Of a DNA stretch of 64,000 nucleotides, positions 57,200-64,000 are shown piece by piece. The notes under the pieces were generated by a model. The model saw only the letters and a list, made by a program, of their open reading frames with translations. It was not told where the DNA came from and did not search any database. Origin of the DNA: Isoetes taiwanensis (Eukaryota; Streptophyta; Lycopodiopsida; Isoetales; Isoetaceae); NCBI GenBank assembly GCA_021234155.1, contig JAJEKV010000041.1, forward strand, positions 4,704,829 to 4,768,828, written 5' to 3'. Made by a program: the position numbers and the translations under genes. Numbering within the stretch: the first letter of the stretch is position 1; each line of letters starts with the position of its first letter.

Positions 57200-57939
57200 C
57201 CACTGGGCTATCTTATTTTCATTGTTTTCTTTCTACTAATTTTTAATTGCTGTATTGTTTGGCAGGCTAAAAACAAACGTCAAGAGACATGGTAGTGGTC
57301 CGCGCTTAGTGAGCTGTTTTGAGCATTTCCATATAGGTTTTTACAGCGCGGACGCCAAAAAAACCATGGCTCATTTCAATATGCAGAATGAGAAGACTCC
57401 TCCCTGCAATGCTTTTCAGGTACCCGGCTATTCTGCAAAAGTTAAGAGACCCACAGAGACAAGGCGATGTGGTGTCCCATTATCAGAAGCCACAGAGGCT
57501 TATTAATAACTTAATATCTGATGGTTTTCGCCAGCGACCGGATTTTGGATGCTTTTTCCGAACAGGCACCACGGCAATTTAGCTCTTTAAGCGAGTCGCA
57601 ATGTTGTCTCTGTCGACATAGACCAGGTAAAATAAGTTTCATCAGGACCAGGATAAGCTCTTGTGAATCCTTTCTTGATGAAAACGAGGAACTGGGAGCA
57701 AAGAACGGTGTGGCGATGTTAAAGGCACTTATACAGAAATCCAGCCTTCTATTATGGGGAGAAAAGACGAGGAGGTGGAGTTTGTCGACACGAGCCCTGT
57801 GGAGCCTCGTGGTTCGAGAAACCGCTGCCAAGATGGGATTGGAATCGGCAAGCGGCTCCTCACTGTTGTGTCCTCACAAGAGCCAGATCCTAAGGGGTAC
57901 AAGAGTCCTGTGGACTGGGAAGAGCCACCTCCCGTATGA

Positions 57940-58450
57940 GTTTATACAGACAGATTGAAATATCATTATAATTATTTGATTGTGCGAGTGCCTCTATTTC
58001 ATTGTAAACTGTGCTAAGAATTATAATATATATTTATGAAAATTTTTAAACTGAAAGCTTTGTGTCTTCAACAATGCTTAATTAGAACAACTCTTTCTTG
58101 CTCCATGATTTCACACTCTTTATCTTTTATATGTTTGATTTTAGTAGTACTTATATTAAGCGTGCAAAAAGACACACTATATTTCCTTCTATTTTCAACA
58201 ATAAGTACTTATTGAGTTTTCAAAACTAGTGTTTCTCTCCTTAAAACAAGCATTTTTTTTTGCCCTCTTTTAAAAATGAAAAAGCTTCAAAAATGTTACT
58301 TTTTTGGGGGTATTCCGAATGCTAAGTGCTCAACAATCTATTTTGCTCCCTATTTTGTGTGTTTTTTTCAAGTTTTCAATTTTTATAAAGGAATCTTTCA
58401 AACGCACTTCTTAAAAAAGTGCGTTTCATTTTAAACCTTGTTCATGCTCT
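57940..58450. other. A/T-rich spacer between genes A and B
   Basis: Non-coding; the mirror of 15002-15504 apart from a 13-bp insertion near 58322. It contains an inverted pair (AAACGCACTTCTTAAAAAAGTGCGTTT) near 58399-58427 just upstream of gene B, which could act as a promoter-proximal hairpin or gene A terminator (inference). Confidence 0.45.
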
Positions 58451-60059
58451 ATGATGGGAAATGTCGAACAACGGCTAGAATTTGCCAAAGCTTATGCAAA
58501 AAGAAGAAGCCGGATTTTGAATGAAAACCTATCCAATAAAGAGTATATTCAATTGTCCATACAGTGCAACGACATCATAGCAGATACAGTGTATAAGGAG
58601 CCATTAATTGAAAAGCTCCAGCAGTTAAGGAATCAGCATAAGGCATATGGATGCCCTCCACAAGGCCCAACAGGCACAGCAGTCTCGTTGGCCTGGAAGG
58701 TAAAAACTCATTTTCAGCTATTGAAGATCGCCATCGCGATCCTGACCAGCTGTTGTTTGCAGGATTTTGTTGATGTAGCTACAACAACTTTAAAAGTTAA
58801 AGAACTCAAGGATGAAAAGCAATTCCTCTTCATGCAGGAGGAATCATGGAGTAAGCTTCTGGCTGTGGTTAACAAGTAGGCAGCACGTAAGCTGGCTAAT
58901 GATCAGGGGGAACTGCCAGATAAGCCATCAAAAGAGTTCTTCAACAAGACATTCCTAAGATACCTTCGAGGAATGAATAATGCCGAGGTCAGCCAACTCA
59001 TGGATGAAATTCTCGAAGGCAAGGTTTTCTTGAAAGTGCAGTCAGGTTATACAGGGCGGTTTGATTGCCGACAGAGGGCGCTGGACATCAGAATGCTATC
59101 ATTGATGCATCGTGAAGTGTTGTCCTACGTCAACTGTGTTTCAGAAAAGCAATACAGGAGTTTTGAGGAATTGGCTATATCTTTTCCAGAACTTTCTGAA
59201 GAACGGTTGCTGGATATAGCTGACACTGATTTCGATTACGTTAAAGCTAATTACAATAAGGACTCAGTGCAAGGCAATCTTCCCAGTGCTTTTTTGGAAG
59301 CCATTATCGCAATCATTAAGCCAGAAAAGGCAAGGGAACAGAAGGAGAAGAGGAACACCGTGCACCATGTCACCAAGTCAGGTATTCCTGTTTCTGCACC
59401 GGTGTGTGAGAATGCAACTATGATATTTATTGACATGCGTAGTTTCACGACGCTGTGGGAAGTTAAGAAATACACAGATCTATTTAGCAGGATTGCAGGC
59501 ATGACAAAAGCTAAGGTTTATCACATCGTCATGTTCCTTAGATCTGCCCATATGCTGAACTGCATGTACAGCCAAAGTCAGATTCAAGGCAGTTCTCATG
59601 TTTCCCTTGGAGCTTATGAAGAACAAGGCTGGCTGAGCAAGAAAAATATTAAAGAGTTCCAGTATTACGTGACCCATGTTACGATAAACAGAAGTGAGGC
59701 CCGTGTGTTGCATGTGAAGCCGAAGCTTGAGTTAAGACTGAATCAGGTGACCAGTGCACCCAAGAGCACGCCCCTTCCCAAATATCCAATAACTGGTGAC
59801 GAGGAGGTAGATATGAAAACAAAGAAAAAAATATTTAGAGTATTTTACAGGTAAACACAAGTTCTCTTGGGCAGCAATAGATGGTGACTTCGTCCATAAG
59901 AGCCAGGCAAAGACTTCCTATGTATATGCAATGGTAAAGGAGCTGGTTCCAATGGACGGTTGTGTCCTTGATTTTTTTCTTTGATCTTTCTTCGAGACTT
60001 TAGAGAAGATGACACGGCCTGCAAATGAAGAGGAAGAAGAAAATGGCAGTGCCGGATAA
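58451..60059 (+). pseudogene. Gene B: second methyltransferase-like protein, motifs degenerate
   Basis: The first frame (58451) has an intron (GTAAAAACTC...TTTGCAG, about 58700-58762) and reaches an in-frame TAG at 58877. The same frame continues for 293 codons to 59854. A frameshift in an A-run then gives HKFSWAAIDGDFVHKSQ and DGCVLDFF (59964), followed by an acidic end at 60059. The arrangement parallels gene A: an ATMIFIDMRSF segment where motif IV would be, a long middle, then VLDFF where motif I (D-x-F-x-G-x-G) would be, but without the glycines. I infer a catalytically dead relative of gene A, possibly its partner, as in METTL3-METTL14 or MTA1-MTA9 pairs. The resemblance is distant. Confidence 0.5.
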
Positions 60060-60514
60060 GCCAAGCAGTTCAGATATTCTAGACATCAAAATCATTCAGG
60101 AGACAGATCTTAGCAAGATGGATGAAATACTGGATGCTCTGGATTAAAAAAGCTTCGAAGAGAGGTTACAAAAAACCAGGGCACTATTAGAACAAACAAA
60201 AAAAGCAACTGCTGAGCTGATCCACAATTCAAGTAGCTGGAGGCTCTGAACAAAATTTTTAAGAAGATCCTGCCAGTAATAACAGGTTCTGTCGGAAAAT
60301 CACTTCATAATTTCGAATACATTAGAGTGTCTGGAGGCGCATCTGGAAGTGGGAGACTGGATAGCGATCCTTCACCAAAGAGACTGAAGTTGGTTAGGCC
60401 TAGAGAGTACTTTCGAGGCATTGGCGTAAGAATTGCCGGATACTCAAGCAGATCTCTCACAAATGTGTGCAAGAGATAGCTGTTGCTATGGATACATCAC
60501 AAACAATTGCAGCA
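60025..60514 (+). pseudogene. Gene C: small coiled-coil protein, cut by LTR
   Basis: It starts MKRKKKMAVPDK, overlapping the last 35 bp of gene B in another frame. It reads DILDIKIIQETDLSKMDEIL, then after frame breaks a heptad-like EERLQKTRALLEQTKKA and an IFKKILPVITGSVGKSL segment. The coding sequence runs up to the LTR at 60515. The left-arm copy has a cleaner C-terminal part. The coiled coil suggests oligomerisation; function unknown. Confidence 0.45.
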
Positions 60515-62104
60515 TGTTACAGGTGCTCCCAAGGGCATAGCCGGAATCGGGCCCTTGACGGACGTCCATGAGCACGGGGTTACTATTGGTTGCGATTGTC
60601 GGGCAGTTGTGATCTAATGGGCCGTGTTGACTGTAATCAGTCTACGGTGACGGGATGCGGGGTAAATGGTATTAATGGCTAGCGGCGGGTAATGGTTCGC
60701 TAGGGGGTACTAATATTGTTAAATATTAGTGCGACAAGGGCTAGCAGGGTTTGTCGAGGCAGTAAGCCTATATGGTTGCATGGTTAACGTTAGTATATTA
60801 CATATTAATGTGTGGCATAGGCACTAGGGGTCAATGACATTAATATGTAAGTTTAAATGTTAGCTATGGTTTTTAATGTTAATATTAAAGGTACACGTGG
60901 CGTTAAACAGTTTGATGGGTCTTGTAGGGACTGTTATATCAGAAAATAGAAATCGTGGAGAAGCCTGGGCTGCCAGATCTAGAACAAGAGCTCTAGTGCA
61001 TGAATCGGGATCGAACAAGGGCCTGATCTGGCCGGATTCAAGCACGCAGAACTGTTTGTGAACTCAGAGAGGAGTTCTATAAAGCCCAAAGGTGGAATTC
61101 GAGCAGCAGATATGAATCGGGTTCTTGGAATTGGAAATCGATTCTGCCAAAACCATCTGCTGTAAGATTCATGAGTCAGGTCCTGTGTTCGGAATTGGAT
61201 TCCGAATATGTTAGTAGGGTTTTAAGGCAATCTCATACTGCCAGGAATCGGACCAGCCTTAGACCCATAAGGTCTGATAGCAGCAAAAGGGCTTGATAGA
61301 GCCGATTCTGCTGGGATTGATCCTTGTTTGATCCAAGGGATTGACCCATAGGGTCGAAATTGCAGCCTAAGGCTGTGTTTGGATGATCCTAAGGCAGACT
61401 GCTACTGCCAGGGATCGATCTAAGTGAGCACTTGGTAAATGTTTATCTCAGACAGATTCTCTAAGAGAATCCGGGCTGATGTGAAGACTTTACAATAGGC
61501 CAAACAGATTACCAATGGGATTCTCTGAAAGAATCCGGATTGTTCTTGGATTCAAGAACTGGGCCTAGAGCTCGAAATTGGATTCCGAGGTTGTGGGTGT
61601 GGCCCCAAGGCATTGGGAACTGCCAGGAGCCGGATTGGACCTATAAGGTCGGATTGCAGTCTTTACTGCAAAAGATCGGATAGGGCGAGGCATCTGGAAG
61701 GTGTTGAACTCTGCGGGATTCTCTACAGGAATCCGGGCTTGTGGGAGCAATCTCGTAGCTAGTGGGTGTGGGTGGTAGCTAGTCGGCGTCAACACGAGGG
61801 CAGGGATTATTTCTAAGGAAAAATTTTTGCCGTGTAACACAGCAGGAAATGAACACGTGAGAAGAATAGCAGCAGAGCTTGGCTTAAATATAGAATCTGT
61901 GCCAGAAACTCAGTGAGAATGTCTATCATATGAAAAATTTATTGTAAAACTTTTCTGAATATATATGAATCCACCAATTTTGTTGAATTTACTTGTCTAA
62001 AAGATCGCGACCGCGTTTATTCCGACAAGATTTGCCTTTTATTTAGATAGATATTAGTTAGTTCTAAGCAATGAATTTGTTATACTTTGCCTGCTTACTT
62101 GTCC
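60515..62104 (+). mobile_element. Ty3/gypsy-type LTR (right arm)
   Basis: Starts TGTTACAGGTGC and ends near CTTACTTGTCC. In several patches where it differs from the left-arm LTR (11366-12943) it agrees with the inner LTR at 15775-17334, so the left-arm copy is the changed one. No internal gypsy region is attached. Confidence 0.75.
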
Positions 62105-62347
62105 AAACTTTCGCCACGGCGATCTTTGGGAGCATTAGTAATGCTTTTTGAACTTAATAATTAATGTCATCCGACCTCGAGGCCATAAGTGTACAGACGA
62201 TTTTTGGCGATTATAATTTTATTGAGCTGATTTACTAATTTTAAACGCTTCATTGTGCTTGCTTACAACCATTTTTTACTTTGCCCGAGGTGATCGCGAC
62301 CTATTTCGTGGTCAAACGAGAAAATGAAATTTCTCTAATTAATGAAA

Positions 62348-62745
62348 TCTTGCTTGGAATGCATCTGGATTCAGTATCTTCAAATTGATTCTCATCGTTA
62401 GTCTCCTATTTAGGAGTAAGTACATTGTGCTCCAGGCTCGTGCTCTTGTGGCATCTTTTTTGCTTACACAGTTAGATGAGACATGTAAATTTTGTATTTT
62501 TTATCTGATTAATAAACTTTTTGGCTTTCGTCCTTCAAAAAAAAATATATTTGCAAAACGACATAGGAGTAGTCCGTTATCAAGCATCATTCATGCCTAG
62601 TTACCCGGTTGCAACATCCGCCATCCAGAAACGCACGAGACCGCCAATTTACAGGGAACAATGGGTTTGGAGCAGTCACCATCATATCCTAGGTATATTC
62701 CAGCATATACCTAGGATATGCCGCAAACCCACATAAGCGAGGGTT
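62348..62745 (+). mobile_element. 5'-truncated LINE 3' end (right arm)
   Basis: Mirror of 10737-11110: CTTTTTGGCTTTCGTCCTTC, A-run at about 62538-62546, then the hairpin at 62683-62720. Confidence 0.7.
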
Positions 62746-63565
62746 TGCCCCCCTAAAAAGGGATTAAAGGTTTCTCTCACTATACACAGTCTATTTGTAC
62801 TTGTCTACATTAGGCTATGCTTTAAGTATAAATATTGCCATTTTTTTGGAATAATAAAATGGCAACAATATGAGAAAGGGAAATGTTTCCTATTATATCG
62901 TATGCATGGGGACTTGTTAACCAACATGAAAATTAGTCTTCAAGGTTTGGTCACTTTGACATGCTGCATTGTCAATATGCTCGAAGATTGCTTATTTTCC
63001 CTTGTTGCAATGCCTACATGCATGTCTATTTTAATGGGTTAAAAGTGCATTGGGATGTGAAAACTAAAAGAGTCTTATGCACATGCTTGTAGCAAACAAT
63101 TTTTACATCAATATATGAAGGATATATAATAAGTGACAATAAATGCTGGCCCCTTATACTTTCACCTTAATTTATCAACCTCAAGATGAGAAACTCTTGG
63201 GTACCTTGTTTGGCTTTTCTTGATAATTTTTAGCTTGATCTTGCTCGGATGCAACCCCTGGAGGGCCTTTTTGCTAGTTTGTATTTCTTTTTTTTTGTTG
63301 AAGGAAGGGATACACAATACACCCACAATTTGAAGAAAAATATGATCTAAATTTTGTAAAAATTCATAAATCATAGATCATTGGAACAACTTGTTCCTCT
63401 AAATGTAGGAAATTTCCTCTTGACTGATTACTTTGAGTCTTGGTTGGTACTATAGAGAAATGGACAGATGTGAAGGGACTAGAGTGTTGGTTGGTGGTAT
63501 ACAGATGTAAAGAGACTAGAGTTGCATGAAACACAACTAATTTCATCCAGTTTTGGCAAGCAGAG
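62746..63565. other. Non-coding part of the right arm
   Basis: Mirror of 9736-10736 without the 173-bp insertion. No gene recognised. Confidence 0.5.
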
Positions 63566-64000
63566 TTATGGCAAACGTGCAATTGCCAATAAGAGCAGGG
63601 ATTGTTTGATGATTGCTTGATCGTCCGATGTCGGTGAAGGTTTATATGGAGCACCTCGAAATTGGAAAGTGAGGTAAGGGACACCATTGAGAGTCTCTAG
63701 AACATCAAAGCAAATAGGCACAAGATGTGCATCTATTAGATGCCAATAAGCACTTTCCTCAATGTAGGGGATCTTATCACTATATTTAAAAGAATAGTTG
63801 AGAGGTAAAGGGGCTTTGCATCTCGAGATGGTAGTATATCCGACAATGATGCTTTGCATATCATGAAAGAACTGGGAGTTGCTAAGAAGAGGAATAGGTG
63901 GGCGGTGGATTTGGGGACCAAAGAGGACCATGTTTTTTGGAGAGCGCTTGTGGTGGGTAAGACAATAGGAGAGTGTACGGTTGAAAAGCAACGTAGGGGG
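63566..64000 (-). CDS. A1-type aspartic-protease-like fragment, right arm (cut by window end)
   Basis: Inverted copy of the second half of 8992-9735, with FNRTLSYCL near its start and one codon fewer near the C-terminus (PSPTSDDQ against PSLLTSDDQ). Its N-terminal part would lie beyond the window. Like the left copy it lacks the second D-S/T-G. Confidence 0.5.
   Translation of the reverse strand, partial: PPTLLFNRTLSYCLTHHKRSPKNMVLFGPQIHRPPIPLLSNSQFFHDMQSIIVGYTTISRCKAPLPLNYSFKYSDKIPYIEESAYWHLIDAHLVPICFDVLETLNGVPYLTFQFRGAPYKPSPTSDDQAIIKQSLLLLAIARLP

Larger units (their letters stand above)
54423..57939 (+). pseudogene. Gene A: ParB-like N-terminal region plus N4/N6 DNA methyltransferase
   Basis: Multi-exon; inferred introns 54645-54713, 55670-56048, 56286-56348, 56488-56546 and 56990-57265 (all GT..AG). 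Start is MTSLTA at 54483, or the in-frame ATG at 54423. Exon 2 has an acidic run, then a ParB-like stretch: SPLVVMVDRSQC, a THSYKAKK motif after a frameshift, and a VGVTDEEAKVFAVSHNLDN helix pair. Exon 5 has the methyltransferase part: VVQGDCTKL and HIPYGF at about 56781, where the family has D-P-P-Y-G (D is H here). Later come QKPQRLINNLIS, DRILDAFS and TGTTAI (motif I, around 57542-57579, split by frameshifts) and VVSVDID. Motif IV precedes motif I, a permuted order seen in many bacterial enzymes. It has at least five frame breaks and one TAG. ParB-methylase proteins are common in prokaryotic mobile DNA. The call is motif-based. Confidence 0.65.
57669..64000 (-). repeat. Giant inverted repeat, right arm
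   Basis: Reverse complement of 9298-15776. The arm starts inside gene A, whose upstream exons continue leftward outside the repeat, so this side has the original context and the left arm is the truncated copy. It extends beyond the window. Confidence 0.95.

Noticed and set aside
9298-64000. Terminal inverted repeats of one giant DNA transposon
   Set aside because: The left arm stops inside gene A while the right arm continues through it, and the arms hold unrelated LINE and LTR insertions. Duplication explains this better, though the outer ends are not visible.
1-64000. tRNA, rRNA or organellar DNA
   Set aside because: No cloverleaf with conserved T-loop or rRNA-like sequence was noticed. 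The only tRNA-related sequence is the retroelement primer site.

Overview
The window is from a large, transposon-rich land plant nuclear genome. Evidence for this is spliceosomal GT..AG introns, Ty3/gypsy LTR elements (a chromovirus with a tRNA-iMet primer site and a Tat-like element with an archaeal-type RNase H), plant LINEs with a C-terminal zinc-finger domain, and a nepenthesin-like aspartic-protease remnant. The lineage cannot be fixed from sequence alone; a non-seed plant such as a fern is my guess, held with low confidence. Almost every coding region carries stops or frameshifts. No rRNA, tRNA or CRISPR locus was seen.

Layout. 1-3460 is low-complexity DNA with degenerate minisatellites. 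3458-9208 is a 2.6-kb tandem duplication carrying the start of a secretory aspartic-protease-like gene. From 9298 an inverted repeat begins: 9298-15776 is the reverse complement of 57669-64000 (over 6.3 kb per arm, cut by the window edge, about 41.9 kb between the arms). Each arm holds the protease fragment, a truncated LINE, a 1.6-kb LTR, and the 3' part of a methyltransferase-like gene cluster.

The spacer is a nest of insertions. A 5'-truncated LINE (19430-19704 plus 50654-51145) abuts a DUF7869-like transposase gene. It is split by a chromovirus (19710-50648, 5-bp TSD AGATG). That element is split by a Tat-like element (24539-42288, TSD ACCTC). The Tat-like element is split by an 8-kb LINE (30553-38597, 12-bp TSD), and its 5' LTR holds a 534-bp MITE-like insert. 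Between the chromovirus primer site and its gag lie about 5 kb of unexplained minus-strand ORFs, one of which runs into a histone H3 fold that looks partly CENH3-like.

The most interesting part is 51.1-60.5 kb. A minus-strand DUF7869-like (RNase H-fold) transposase faces a plus-strand cluster of three genes: a multi-exon protein with a ParB-like N-terminal region followed by a permuted N4/N6-type DNA methyltransferase (A), a second methyltransferase-like protein that seems to lack catalytic motifs (B), and a small coiled-coil protein (C). The intergenic region and introns contain 25 perfect copies of the 12-bp palindrome TATAAATTTATA, usually as a 16-bp palindrome, arranged in larger imperfect palindromes of up to 324 bp. 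I interpret this as a decayed copy of an uncharacterised large mobile element coding for transposase, ParB-like and methyltransferase proteins and carrying its own binding-site arrays. The left arm holds a second, inverted partial copy.
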